Part shown: piece by piece, positions 1 through 8,180 of the stretch
Numbering within the stretch: the first letter of the stretch is position 1
How the letters are laid out: each line of letters begins with the position of its first letter
Assembly: GCA_004293725.1 (NCBI GenBank)
Contig: REAW01000014.1
Coordinates: 19,465 to 83,464 of the forward strand
Length of the DNA stretch: 64,000 nucleotides
Origin: Curvibacter sp.
GTDB lineage: Bacteria > Pseudomonadota > Gammaproteobacteria > Burkholderiales > Burkholderiaceae_C
Reading direction: 5' to 3'
Made by a program: the position numbers and the translations under genes
Notes under the pieces: generated by a model
What the model was told of the DNA's origin: nothing
What the model saw: the letters and a program-made list of their open reading frames with translations, nothing else
Databases searched by the model: none

Positions 1-64
1 AGCCGCACCCAACCAACACTAAACACAAAGCCAACGAAGGAACCGCCTTTACTCGCAAGCTCAT
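1..64 (-). CDS. pilP: PilP, type IV pilus lipoprotein (N-terminus only)
   Basis: Only the first 21 codons lie in the window; the gene runs off the left edge. The ATG overlaps the pilO stop as ATGA, so it is the next gene of the pilMNOP operon. The visible peptide ends in a hydrophobic stretch followed by LVGCG, a lipoprotein signal with the lipidated cysteine near residue 20. PilP is the inner-membrane-anchored lipoprotein that links the PilMNO platform to the PilQ secretin. The identification rests on position plus lipobox, since the domain itself is not visible. Confidence 0.8.
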   Translation of the reverse strand, partial: MSLRVKAVPSLALCLVLVGCG

Positions 65-726
65 TTCTTGGCTCCTGTAGCTTTTCTCTGGGCATTCACT
101 TCATCCCCATCCAAATATCGGAAGGTTTTGGCGGTGGCTTCCAATGTCAAGGTACTGTCAGGCCGCGGTGTAATGGTGAGATTATTCAAAGTCACAATCC
201 GCGAGAGATGCGCAATGTCAGAGGCGAATGCCGCGATGTCGTGGTAACGACCAGAAACCCGAAGAGTAATGGGCAGCTCAGCATAATATTCCTTCACCGC
301 CACTTGCCCAGGACGGAAAAGCTCAAACTGCAGGCTCCGCCCTAATCCGGCTTGGTTTATGTCAGACAACAAAGCGTCCATTTCCGCTTTGCTAGGTAGC
401 TGCTTCTCCAACTGGGTGACATACTGCTGCACCTGTTCACGCTGCTTGCGCAGGGCATCCAAATTCACTGCCTTCACCAGCTTCTTCTTGTAATCTTCAC
501 GCAGCACAATTTCTTTGTCCTGTTCCTGCTTTAGCGCCTCTTCAGAGCCGCTAAGCCATAAAAACCACAGAGCAACGACCACAAACACACTCGTAACTGC
601 AAACAACGCATACCGCGGCATCGACGGCCACAACGATGGGTCTTTGGGATCCAGATCTCGAAATTGACTAACCAGCTTCTCTTGTAAAGCCGCAAAGTCG
701 ATGGAAGAAGATGATATTTTTGCCAT
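61..726 (-). CDS. pilO: PilO, type IV pilus alignment subcomplex protein
   Basis: A 221-residue bitopic inner membrane protein. It has a short cytoplasmic N-terminus, one membrane segment at about residues 38-58, a charged coiled coil at about 60-115 and a periplasmic ferredoxin-like domain at the C-terminus (around ITLRVSGRYHDIAAF). This is the PilO pattern. PilO pairs with PilN to align the pilus motor with the outer-membrane secretin. It starts about 10 bases after the pilN stop and its own stop overlaps the pilP start, so the operon is tightly packed. Confidence 0.93.
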   Translation of the reverse strand: MAKISSSSIDFAALQEKLVSQFRDLDPKDPSLWPSMPRYALFAVTSVFVVVALWFLWLSGSEEALKQEQDKEIVLREDYKKKLVKAVNLDALRKQREQVQQYVTQLEKQLPSKAEMDALLSDINQAGLGRSLQFELFRPGQVAVKEYYAELPITLRVSGRYHDIAAFASDIAHLSRIVTLNNLTITPRPDSTLTLEATAKTFRYLDGDEVNAQRKATGAKK

Positions 727-735
727 GCGCTGAGC

Positions 736-1395
736 CTACTGCTTGGCTTGTGCCGGAGCTACCGTTGATGAAGCAGACGAAACAGGGGCAGAAGCAGCAT
801 CCGCCATAATTTTTGCAGCGTTTTTTTCCGCTTCACTAGCCCGGACCAACCGAACCTTGATCACAAAATTAGCAACTCGTTTTTGTTCTTTCGCCGAAAT
901 TGCTGTAGTACCAGAAACAATTTCTACTAATTCAGGCTTAGAAAACCATGGAGTTCTATTAGCAAGATTACGCAACAATTCGGAAACACGTTCGTTTGAC
1001 TGAGCAACACCACTGAGTGTCAACGATTGATCGACTTGCGTCATTTTGTTGATATACACGCCATCAGGCAATTGAGTGACCAACTCAGTCAACAAATGAA
1101 TTGGCAAATTGCGATCCGACTGCAGGTCTTCCACAGCTTGCTGTCGGGCACGTAGTGCAGCGATCTCGGTTTCAAGAGTTGCAATATCCTTGATCTGGGC
1201 TTCTAGCTTCTTGATTTCAGTATCTAGCGCCAAGTTATTGGACTGTTGCGCGGAAATTGCCGCTTGGAACCAAAGGAAAATGGAACCAGCAATGATTCCA
1301 CCAAGCAACATTGACGCAACCAAGGATACATTGAATAAGTCGCGACGACGTTTGCGAGCCGCTTCTCGGTGGGGCAGTAGGTTGATCAAGATCAC
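736..1395 (-). CDS. pilN: PilN, type IV pilus inner membrane protein
   Basis: About 219 residues. I place the start at a GTG (1395), which gives the family N-terminus MILINLLPHREAARKRR. This GTG overlaps the pilM stop as GTGA; a longer reading frame upstream exists but lies inside pilM. The conserved INLLPHRE segment binds the groove of PilM. A membrane segment follows at about residues 22-43, then a coiled coil and a small periplasmic domain that dimerises with PilO. The C-terminus is an Ala/Ser-rich tail. Function (platform of the pilus machine) comes from the family. Confidence 0.93.
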   Translation of the reverse strand: MILINLLPHREAARKRRRDLFNVSLVASMLLGGIIAGSIFLWFQAAISAQQSNNLALDTEIKKLEAQIKDIATLETEIAALRARQQAVEDLQSDRNLPIHLLTELVTQLPDGVYINKMTQVDQSLTLSGVAQSNERVSELLRNLANRTPWFSKPELVEIVSGTTAISAKEQKRVANFVIKVRLVRASEAEKNAAKIMADAASAPVSSASSTVAPAQAKQ

Positions 1396-2471
1396 TGCGA
1401 GAACCTCCGCAGGGCCAAGCCGCACGACGTAAGGTACGAAGGTGCTTCGCGGGTCATACGCTTCAGCCTGACCCCATCGCCTACTTCCATGCCGTCAAAA
1501 GGATTCAACAAGCTACAAGGAAAAGTCGTGTGCTGGGTAACAGCATTGGTAAGACCAGGTAAGGCCGCAGAGCCACCGGCCAACATGATGTAGTCCACTT
1601 TATTGTGGGGGGTACTAGTAAAAAAGAACTGCAAAGCCCGCCCTAACTCCTGCACCATGGTCTCAATGAAAGGCTTCAGGACTGCCGACTCGTAGTCTTC
1701 CGGAAGCTCCCCGCTGCGCTTTTTCCCCTCAGCTTCCTCTTGGGAAAAACCGTATTGGCGCACAATCAACTGCGTTAGCTGTGCACCGCCAAAGGCCTGG
1801 TCTCGGTCGTACAGAACTTCATCGTCACGCATGACTTGCATGCTAGTCGTCATCGCTCCAATCTCGAACAACGCAACAATCAGTCCTTGGCCCTGGTTTG
1901 GTAAATTTTGTATCAATCGAGTCGCCGCCAAACGAGACGCATATGACTCCACATCCACAATTACGGGTGTTAGCCCAGCGGCCTCAGCCAAGCCTTGGAC
2001 ATCCTGAACTTTTTCACGGCGAGAAGCTGCTATCAGCACTTCAATGTCCCCTGTCGAAGAAGCGCTCGGTCCAATCACACAAAAATCGAGGCTCACCTCG
2101 TCCAGTGGAAATGGGATGTATTGATTAGCTTCCGACTCTACTTGCAACTCCAAATCCTGATCGCTCATGCCCCCAGGAAGAATGATTTTCTTGGTGATCA
2201 CCGCGGAAGGTGGCAAGGCCATTGCCACCTGCTTGGTTTTTGTCCCGCTTTTTTTAACCAAACGACGCACAGCCTCAGCAACTTCGTCAAATTTCTCGAT
2301 GTTTCCATCAGAAATCCAACCCCGCTCCAACGGCTCAATGGCACACCGCTCCAAGACCAAGTTGCCCGACTTGTCACGCCCAAGCTCTACCAGCTTCACG
2401 CTGGAAGAACTTATGTCCAGCCCGAGCATAGGTGCGGGCTGTCGACTGAATAACGACCCCAATGAGATCAA
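1392..2471 (-). CDS. pilM: PilM, actin-like pilus assembly ATPase
   Basis: A cytoplasmic actin-fold protein. The phosphate-1 region GLDISSSSVKLVEL lies near the N-terminus and the C-terminal region carries LAGGSAALPGL, typical of PilM/FtsA-like proteins. PilM recruits PilN at the inner face of the membrane. Two in-frame TTG codons could start it, at 2489 and 2471. I prefer 2471 because AGGGG lies six bases upstream and the product then begins MISLGSLF, as family members do; this gives 359 residues. It is the first gene of the leftward pil operon, divergent from mrcA. Confidence 0.92.
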   Translation of the reverse strand: MISLGSLFSRQPAPMLGLDISSSSVKLVELGRDKSGNLVLERCAIEPLERGWISDGNIEKFDEVAEAVRRLVKKSGTKTKQVAMALPPSAVITKKIILPGGMSDQDLELQVESEANQYIPFPLDEVSLDFCVIGPSASSTGDIEVLIAASRREKVQDVQGLAEAAGLTPVIVDVESYASRLAATRLIQNLPNQGQGLIVALFEIGAMTTSMQVMRDDEVLYDRDQAFGGAQLTQLIVRQYGFSQEEAEGKKRSGELPEDYESAVLKPFIETMVQELGRALQFFFTSTPHNKVDYIMLAGGSAALPGLTNAVTQHTTFPCSLLNPFDGMEVGDGVRLKRMTREAPSYLTSCGLALRRFSQ

Positions 2472-2718
2472 AACGGTCCCCTGAAACAAACCAGCAACTG
2501 GCGGTTGAAACTTAAGAATTCACTTCAATGCTAGCAGCAAGATCGTTGAACGGCAAAGGTTTTTTGCCAGTTTGCCTATCAACAGCGTTGCCAAAAGCAG
2601 ACGTTTTGTTACCCAAAGTAAGCTTGGGGAGAATTTCCCGCCATTCCCGGAGTGCGCCTGCGCGCTATGCTTAAGAATACCAACCGCCAGAACCGGGAGC
2701 CAGGTGCCGGCATTTTTT

Positions 2719-2724
2719 TATAAT
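2719..2724 (+). promoter_or_regulatory. candidate -10 element of mrcA
   Basis: A perfect TATAAT lies 22 bases before the mrcA start codon in the 275-base gap between pilM and mrcA. No convincing -35 sits 16-18 bases upstream, so this is a moderate prediction. I could not place the pilM promoter in the same gap. Confidence 0.4.
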
Positions 2725-2746
2725 TGAGCGCCCGTTCCAACACCGT

Positions 2747-5104
2747 ATGTCCTCATCAATTTCAGAGAATTCGAACTTGCCTGGCTCTATGCATTGGGCA
2801 TTGCGCTTAGTTTTATGGTTTGTCGGGCTGGGTTTAGCAGGTCTGTTTTCGGTTTTGGCGATGGTTGCATTGGCCCTTGCCTTGGCGTTCCCGAATTTGC
2901 CGGATATCTCAGCGCTGTCGGACTATCGTCCTAAACTGCCCTTGCGGGTTTTTTCTGCTGATGGCGACCTGATTGGTGAGTTTGGCGAAGAACGTCGCAA
3001 CCTTACCCCCATTAAAGACATCCCAAACGTAATGACGGACGCCATCTTGGCGATCGAAGACGCTCGCTTCTATGAGCACGGTGGCGTGGACTATGTGGGT
3101 GTCGTTCGCGCTGGTCTGGCCAATGTTGGTCGCGTAAAAAGCCAAGGTGCCTCCACCATCACGATGCAGGTAGCCCGCAACGTTTACCTGTCATCTGAAA
3201 AAACCTTTACTCGCAAGATTTATGAAATCCTGTTGACCTTCAAACTGGAGCACTTTCTTAGCAAAGATCAGATTTTAGAAATCTACATGAATCAAATTTA
3301 CCTGGGAAACCGGGCATATGGCTTTGCTGCAGCTTCGGAAACTTACTTCGGCAAACCCTTAAAGGACATCACAATTGCCGAAGCAGCCATGCTGGCAGGC
3401 CTGCCCAAGGCTCCTTCAGCATTCAACCCTGTTGTCAACCCCAAGCGCGCGCGCTCACGGCAGCTTTACATCATTGACCGGATGCGGGAAAACAACTTCA
3501 TTACCGATGAGCAGGCAGCTGCAGCCAAAACAGAGTCTTTGAAAATCAGAAACACTGGAGCGGCCAATCCGATTCATGCTGAATACGTCGCGGAAATGGT
3601 GCGTCAACTGGTCTTTGCCCAATATGGCGAAGAAACCTATACGCGTGGCCTGGATGTTCAAACCACCTTGCGCACCGAGCACCAGATGGCCGCCTACAAA
3701 GCCTTGCGGCGGGGCATTATGGACTTTGAACGGCGACAGGTGTATCGGGGTCCCGAGAAATTCATCACCTTGCCAAATAGTGACAAGGAATTGGAAGATG
3801 CCATTGACGAGGCATTGGACGAGCACCCAGACAATGGCGATGTAATGTCGGCAGTGGTTCTGGAAGCCACGCCCAAATTGGTGAAAGCAATTCGCCAGAA
3901 CGGCGAAATCGTAGAAATCACGGGTGACGGGCTGCGCCCCGCGCAGTCCGGCCTCGTGGAAAAAGCACCTCCCAACATCAAAATTCGCCGCGGAGCGGTG
4001 ATTAGGATCGCCAAAACCGTCAAAGGAGGCTGGGAAATGACCCAGTTGCCAGAAGTAGAGGGCGCATTTGTCGCGATGGATCCCCGAGATGGCTCCATCA
4101 AGGCCCTTGTGGGGGGCTTTGACTTTGCCAAAAACAAGTTCAACCACGTAACCCAGGCTTTGCGCCAACCCGGCTCCAGCTTCAAACCTTTTATTTACTC
4201 TGCCGCTCTGGAAAAAGGCTTTACGCCCGCCACCATCATCAACGACGCACCTTTGTTCTTTAGCGCTAATGTTACTGGTGGGCAACCATGGGAGCCCAAG
4301 AACTATGACGGGACCTTCGAAGGCCCTATGACCATGCGGCGAGGCTTGGCGAAGTCAAAAAACATGATTTCGATCAGGCTTCTTCAAGCGACAGGAACCG
4401 AGTACGCGCAAGAGTGGGTCGGGAAATTTGGTTTTGAAGCGGAAAAACACCCTGCTTATCTCACAATGGCTTTGGGTGCCGGCACGGTAACCCCCATGCA
4501 GATGGCATCTGGTTATTCCGTGTTTGCCAATGGGGGTTTCCGCGTGAACCCGTGGTTGATCACAAAGGTTAGCGAGCAACGTGGCAAGGTACTGGTGGAA
4601 TCGTCAGCACCCGTGTTGGAAGAAACGGCCCGCGCTATTGAACCCCGCAATGCCTTCATTATGTCCAGCCTGTTGCAGGAAGTCACCCGCTCGGGAACTG
4701 CGGCGCGGGCACAGGCCACGCTCAAGCGCCCAGACTTGTACGGAAAAACCGGCACCACTAACGACTCCATGGACGCATGGTTTGCAGGTTACCACCCCAC
4801 GTTAGCAGCAGTCACCTGGATCGGTTACGACACTCCACGCAAGTTGGGCGATCGAGAAACGGGTGGCGGACTAAGTCTGCCAGTCTGGATCAGCTTTATG
4901 GAGACCGCTCTCAAAAACGTACCCATTGCTGAAATGACTGCACCAGAGGGTGTCGTATACCAAGGGGGTGAGTGGTACTACGATGAGTTCGCCAAGGGCG
5001 CTGGTATCTCATCTTTAGGCTTGGGCGATACAACAGAGGCAGAGACGCTTCCAATACCAGCGGCTGAAGAGAAAAAGAAAATTCTTGATCTCTTTACCCA
5101 ATAA
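2747..5104 (+). CDS. mrcA: Penicillin-binding protein 1A (bifunctional class A PBP)
   Basis: A 785-residue class A PBP that polymerises and crosslinks peptidoglycan. After a cytoplasmic N-terminus and one membrane segment (about 17-48), the GT51 transglycosylase domain shows EDARFYEHGG and GASTITMQVARN. An OB-like insert follows. The transpeptidase domain has all three penicilloyl motifs: SSFKP with the nucleophilic serine near residue 476, SKN near 535 and KTGT near 665. Length matches the family. Divergence from pilMNOP is the usual arrangement in beta- and gammaproteobacteria. The stop abuts the convergent cyaY stop. Confidence 0.97.
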   Translation: MSSSISENSNLPGSMHWALRLVLWFVGLGLAGLFSVLAMVALALALAFPNLPDISALSDYRPKLPLRVFSADGDLIGEFGEERRNLTPIKDIPNVMTDAILAIEDARFYEHGGVDYVGVVRAGLANVGRVKSQGASTITMQVARNVYLSSEKTFTRKIYEILLTFKLEHFLSKDQILEIYMNQIYLGNRAYGFAAASETYFGKPLKDITIAEAAMLAGLPKAPSAFNPVVNPKRARSRQLYIIDRMRENNFITDEQAAAAKTESLKIRNTGAANPIHAEYVAEMVRQLVFAQYGEETYTRGLDVQTTLRTEHQMAAYKALRRGIMDFERRQVYRGPEKFITLPNSDKELEDAIDEALDEHPDNGDVMSAVVLEATPKLVKAIRQNGEIVEITGDGLRPAQSGLVEKAPPNIKIRRGAVIRIAKTVKGGWEMTQLPEVEGAFVAMDPRDGSIKALVGGFDFAKNKFNHVTQALRQPGSSFKPFIYSAALEKGFTPATIINDAPLFFSANVTGGQPWEPKNYDGTFEGPMTMRRGLAKSKNMISIRLLQATGTEYAQEWVGKFGFEAEKHPAYLTMALGAGTVTPMQMASGYSVFANGGFRVNPWLITKVSEQRGKVLVESSAPVLEETARAIEPRNAFIMSSLLQEVTRSGTAARAQATLKRPDLYGKTGTTNDSMDAWFAGYHPTLAAVTWIGYDTPRKLGDRETGGGLSLPVWISFMETALKNVPIAEMTAPEGVVYQGGEWYYDEFAKGAGISSLGLGDTTEAETLPIPAAEEKKKILDLFTQ

Positions 5105-5434
5105 TCAAGCTTTGAATGACAAGGGCCGTTCTGCTTGCTGGCTGGCATTGGCGGTCAAGGCCTCGAAGAACTCGCCCTGTCCTTTGGTGTCTTGCCACAG
5201 CCCTTCCACCCAACGGTAGTGGTAGCCGCCCGACTTGGCCGCCATCCATACTTCGTGCAACGGTTTTTGCAGGTTAATAATGATTTGGCTACGGTTCGAA
5301 AAGCTGAGGTTGACCATGCCGCCGGTGCGCTGGTTGTCAATGTCGGCATCCGACTCATCATTGATTCGGTCGCAAGCCACCTCCACCGCTTTGAGAAGCG
5401 CCTCTGCGCGGTCCATGAATTCTTGGTCGGTCAT
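5105..5434 (-). CDS. cyaY: Frataxin homolog CyaY
   Basis: A 109-residue bacterial frataxin, an iron-binding modulator of IscS-driven iron-sulfur cluster assembly. The acidic helix ([17 protein letters not shown], then ESDADID) and the beta-sheet motif [14 protein letters not shown]...[13 protein letters not shown] are characteristic, and the length is normal. It usually lies divergent from lptM-lysA. Here an inovirus separates the two. The cyaY ATG overlaps the stop of the prophage repressor-like gene as TAATG, so its native upstream region is gone or displaced and its expression may depend on the prophage. Confidence 0.95.
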   Translation of the reverse strand: MTDQEFMDRAEALLKAVEVACDRINDESDADIDNQRTGGMVNLSFSNRSQIIINLQKPLHEVWMAAKSGGYHYRWVEGLWQDTKGQGEFFEALTANASQQAERPLSFKA

Positions 5435-5443
5435 TACAGTTTC
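5426..5443 (+). repeat. candidate left attachment repeat of the prophage
   Basis: GTCGGTCATTACAGTTTC here matches GTCGGTAAGTACAATTTC at 13382-13399 in 15 of 18 positions. The two lie at the exact outer borders of the inserted phage genes, next to the starts of cyaY and lptM. They may be attL and attR cores left by the serine recombinase. The match is imperfect and short, so chance is possible. Confidence 0.4.
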
Positions 5444-5697
5444 TTCATCTTCTCAAGCTGCTTAATCAGAGCCCTTTTTGCTGGGCTATCTTTTTCGCCT
5501 TCCAGCACTGCTGTTGCCATCCAGGCTTGCGGATTTTCTTGAAGCTCAATAGCTAAACGTCCTGCTAAAACGGGCGTTAAGTGGCCGCTGTTTTTTGCAT
5601 TTCGCAAAGCGTTGCGGTGAACATCTAATTTTTCAGTCCATACCGGCATAGGCGCAATGGCTAGGGCTCGCTCTAGCAAATTTAACGTGCTTTGCAT
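5434..5697 (-). CDS. small phage regulator, DUF3693-like (candidate lysogeny repressor)
   Basis: An 87-residue basic protein with a helix-turn-helix-like central part ([31 protein letters not shown]) and a C-terminal helix rich in Lys and Leu. It resembles the small DUF3693 phage regulators. It is transcribed away from all the phage structural genes, and between it and the replication gene lie three matching palindromic operators. That layout fits a repressor that controls itself and the lytic operon. Its TAA stop overlaps the host cyaY start (TAATG), which suggests translational coupling to frataxin. The family assignment is from memory; the repressor role is inferred from context. Confidence 0.65.
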   Translation of the reverse strand: MQSTLNLLERALAIAPMPVWTEKLDVHRNALRNAKNSGHLTPVLAGRLAIELQENPQAWMATAVLEGEKDSPAKRALIKQLEKMKKL

Positions 5698-5724
5698 AGT
5701 CGGTTAATTCCTGTGTTGTTTGTT

Positions 5725-5801
5725 TGCACAAATCATTTGTGCAACGTTTGCACTCTTGACTTGTGCAGTTTACATTCTGGCCTGCACAAACGGTTTGTGC
5801 A
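5725..5801. promoter_or_regulatory. three 19-bp palindromic operators (phage switch)
   Basis: Three copies of TGCAC-N9-GTGCA occur in the gap between the leftward regulator and the rightward phage genes: TGCACAAATCATTTGTGCA at 5725-5743, TGCACTCTTGACTTGTGCA at 5749-5767 and TGCACAAACGGTTTGTGCA at 5783-5801. Centres are 24 and 34 bases apart. The outer two are near-perfect palindromes; the middle keeps only the outer arms and contains a TTGACT that could serve as a -35. This is the expected architecture of a repressor-controlled bidirectional phage promoter. Confidence 0.75.
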
Positions 5802-5820
5802 AATTATCAAATAAGCGGCC

Positions 5821-6132
5821 ATGACACCTAACCATTCCAATTTACGGACCTCTGCGCAGAACTCCCCTGCGCTTGGTGGCTTGGCCGCTTCCCCAGCGCA
5901 ATCCGTGCGGGGGTCCACCCTCTCCCCATTCCCTTGGATACCCGCGCATGTCGCCATTTCTTCAATGGCAATTTGCATCGGTGCCCGTCAATCCTTCAAG
6001 CGCTGGCCCTTCCTCGTTACCGCTGGCGGTACGGACCGGGCAAGCGCAGCGCCGCACGCGTCCGCGCCAGCGGCGCTTCCCGCTACCCCCGTAGGTAATA
6101 CGGGGGGAACATTTCAGGACCGTACAAAATGA
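5821..6132 (+). CDS. hypothetical 103-residue phage reading frame (doubtful)
   Basis: An open frame starting just after the operators and overlapping the replication gene start as ATGA, which argues for a real gene. The product is rich in Pro, Ser and Ala with no recognisable domain. The same DNA carries strong tandem hairpins, so the frame may be open by chance across the phage origin. No good ribosome binding site precedes the ATG. I do not recognise the protein. Confidence 0.3.
   Translation: MTPNHSNLRTSAQNSPALGGLAASPAQSVRGSTLSPFPWIPAHVAISSMAICIGARQSFKRWPFLVTAGGTDRASAAPHASAPAALPATPVGNTGGTFQDRTK
6018..6106. other. candidate inovirus replication origin: three tandem hairpins
   Basis: Three perfect stems follow each other just upstream of the replication initiator: TACCGC/GCGGTA with a two-base loop at 6018-6031, AGCGCCGC/GCGGCGCT at 6048-6077, and CCCCCGTA/TACGGGGG with a five-base loop at 6086-6106. 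Clusters of hairpins in the region beside the rep gene are typical of filamentous phage origins and packaging signals. I cannot identify the nick site. Confidence 0.45.
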
Positions 6133-7400
6133 CCAATCGCAATGTCTTGGTGTTGGATGGCAATCAAGTCAAATTCCGGCTTGAATCTGAACGCAAAGCC
6201 TCCACCGATTTGGTCCATATCGACTGGCTCCGCTTTACCGTCCTGCTGCGCAACGTTGTGCCAACGTTTGAAACCTTGCCGGTATTCACCCCCACAAAAA
6301 ACGATAAATGGGGGCGCTACCTCGAAACCGTTTCTTTCGAATCCGACAACTACAACTATTTGTCAGGCCCTGCGCAGGCCATCATCATCCGCAACACCAT
6401 CGAAGGCTTCGAGCAAGACCACAAAGACCCGCAATACATCGGCGCATGTTCCCAGGCATTCGATTTAGCGCGAGAAGTCGCCCAAACCTTGGGCGAAGGC
6501 TTCACCGTAAACCCGGAACTCAAGCCCGGCCAAGACTTCTACAAATACCGGATCTCAATCGACCGCTGCGGCCATGAATGCGCGTGGGTTGGCTTCTTGG
6601 CCGCTGGCAATGGCCGCGCCAAAGCGTCCCAAGATCAAAGTCTGCATGTCAACATTCAAGGCCATGCCTGCACCTTCGGCCAACTCGGTTGGCCCAAGAA
6701 AATGGCAAACCTGATCGACACCCACGCCGGAAAAATAACCCGCGTCGATTTGGCCTTAGATTTCTTCGACGGCCTAGGCGTCGATATGGAACAACTGGTT
6801 GAAGATTACCGCTCGGGAATCTTCAAGGTTTACGGAAAAAACCCGGCTTCGTCCCTCGCTGGCGATTGGGCAAATGGCCATGGCCGTTCGCTGTATATCG
6901 GCTCCCGCCAGTCCGGAAAAATAACCAACATCTACGAAAAAGGCGACGCCCTTTTTGGTGTTGAAAGTGCATCGCCATGGGTCCGCGTCGAGCTGCGCTA
7001 TGGCGATCAAAACCGCGTGTTGCCCACCGATGTTTTGCGTAGCGGAGACTCATTTTTTGCAGGTGCATCGGACTGGCACGCAATTATGTTGTCAGCGGCT
7101 GGAAGCCACCAGCTCGCGACCAATATACCCTGCAACAAAAAGCTAGAGAAGCAAACCTGTATTGCCGAAGTTACGCGCAACTTGCGCTGGCTGCGTGACT
7201 CCGCCAAAGCCACCTTCGTGGCTGCGTTGACGTACATGGATTACGACACGCTTTTGGAATACCTCACGCCCAATCAAACCCTCTTGCCCGGTCGCCTCAA
7301 GAAATTCGCTGAAAGCGAATTGCACTCGGCTTATGCCTCCGTCATCGACTCATTCAAAACCGTAGGGGGTGGTTCCGCACGCCTCCAGCTAGCGGCCTAA
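6129..7400 (+). CDS. phage rolling-circle replication initiation protein (pII-like)
   Basis: A 423-residue protein resembling the Rep_trans/replication initiation factor family used by Xanthomonas and Ralstonia filamentous phages. Supporting segments are VHIDWLRFTV near the N-terminus, ITRVDLALDFFDG in the middle and GRSLYIGSRQSGK followed by NIYEKG, then VRVELRY. The protein would nick the double-stranded replicative form to start plus-strand synthesis. It is the first large gene of the rightward phage operon, directly after the hairpin cluster. Confidence 0.85.
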   Translation: MTNRNVLVLDGNQVKFRLESERKASTDLVHIDWLRFTVLLRNVVPTFETLPVFTPTKNDKWGRYLETVSFESDNYNYLSGPAQAIIIRNTIEGFEQDHKDPQYIGACSQAFDLAREVAQTLGEGFTVNPELKPGQDFYKYRISIDRCGHECAWVGFLAAGNGRAKASQDQSLHVNIQGHACTFGQLGWPKKMANLIDTHAGKITRVDLALDFFDGLGVDMEQLVEDYRSGIFKVYGKNPASSLAGDWANGHGRSLYIGSRQSGKITNIYEKGDALFGVESASPWVRVELRYGDQNRVLPTDVLRSGDSFFAGASDWHAIMLSAAGSHQLATNIPCNKKLEKQTCIAEVTRNLRWLRDSAKATFVAALTYMDYDTLLEYLTPNQTLLPGRLKKFAESELHSAYASVIDSFKTVGGGSARLQLAA

Positions 7401-7422
7401 AAAAGCGGAAAAGGAAACCACC

Positions 7423-7770
7423 ATGAAACTCCCAGAAATACAAACAACCTGCTTCGGTATCAAACAAAGTGCCACCGAATTCGAAGGCAAAAAATATTCT
7501 TCCACCACTTTCTATTTGCCTGCCGAATTGAGCGAAAGCGCAGCCGGTAAAACCCTCGGCTCCATCACTGTCCCCTACAAGTGCGGCGATGCAACCGAGT
7601 TTGAAAAGTTCGCCCATTTGACCAACTCATGGCCCGAAGGCGGCTTAAAAGTCACCGTGCAAATGGAACTCGTGAGCGGCAAAGACGCCCAGGGCAAAGA
7701 CACGGGAAAGCTCGCCCTCAAGTCCATCCGCCCACTGTCTGCCGCTGCCACTCGCGCCGCTGGTGCCTGA
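7423..7770 (+). CDS. phage single-stranded DNA-binding protein (gene V type)
   Basis: A 115-residue protein starting 22 bases after the replication gene, with AAGGAAACC before the ATG. Position, size and the segments CFGIKQSATEFEGKKYSSTTFYLP and GSITVPYKCGDATEF fit the inovirus ssDNA-binding protein, which coats the displaced plus strand before extrusion. The tail is low-complexity (AAATRAAGA). Assignment relies on gene order as well as residue pattern. Confidence 0.7.
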   Translation: MKLPEIQTTCFGIKQSATEFEGKKYSSTTFYLPAELSESAAGKTLGSITVPYKCGDATEFEKFAHLTNSWPEGGLKVTVQMELVSGKDAQGKDTGKLALKSIRPLSAAATRAAGA

Positions 7771-7771
7771 T

Positions 7772-7987
7772 ATGTCTCGGCTCCTAATCCAATCAAGGGC
7801 AACGGGGCGCTTCCTCGCCCCAAACCCTGAAGACGGGCAGCCCGTTTGGGTTTTGGGCCTGCGCGCTGCTGCGTTGGGAATCATGGAAGACGCTGACCGG
7901 GTTGCGCAACTTCTCGAAGACCACACCGAATTCGAAGACTTGGCACAAGTCGTGGACCTCGACCGACTTGGAACCCCTGACTACTAA
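7772..7987 (+). CDS. hypothetical phage protein, 71 residues
   Basis: Starts one base after the ssDNA-binding protein stop; an in-frame ATG at 7763 would overlap that gene. The product is acidic with an Arg-rich N-terminus (MSRLLIQSRATGRFLAPNPEDGQPVWV). No membrane segment or known domain is visible. Tight packing in the phage operon supports translation. Function unknown. Confidence 0.6.
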   Translation: MSRLLIQSRATGRFLAPNPEDGQPVWVLGLRAAALGIMEDADRVAQLLEDHTEFEDLAQVVDLDRLGTPDY

Positions 7988-7989
7988 AT

Positions 7990-8100
7990 ATGAAAAAAGC
8001 TTCTGCCGCTTGGGTCTACATCGCCCAAGCCTCCATAACTGCTGTCACGGTCTTGCGCATGGGCTTCGCTGATGCCTGGACAACTTTAAGACGTGTTTGA
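7990..8100 (+). CDS. 36-residue phage micro-protein
   Basis: A short frame (MKKASAAWVYIAQA... ending in LRRV) starting two bases after the preceding stop and ending 80 bases before the coat protein gene. A basic start, a central hydrophobic stretch (AAWVYIAQASITAVTVL) and a basic end resemble small inovirus virion or assembly proteins such as pVII/pIX. There is no strong ribosome binding site, so it may be translated by coupling. Confidence 0.45.
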   Translation: MKKASAAWVYIAQASITAVTVLRMGFADAWTTLRRV

Positions 8101-8180
8101 TTGATTGCCCTGTATGCCCTGCGTGCAGGTCATACGGATGCAATCCGAATGTCTCGGAACATCAAACTAGGGATTCAGAA

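Noticed and set aside
3455..4285. Leftward 276-codon frame opposite mrcA
   Set aside because: Antisense shadow of a well-recognised gene with no motif of its own.
5700..5810. CRISPR-like repeats from the recurring TTGTGCAA
   Set aside because: The units are palindromic operators with spacers of only 5 and 15 bases; no cas genes are present.
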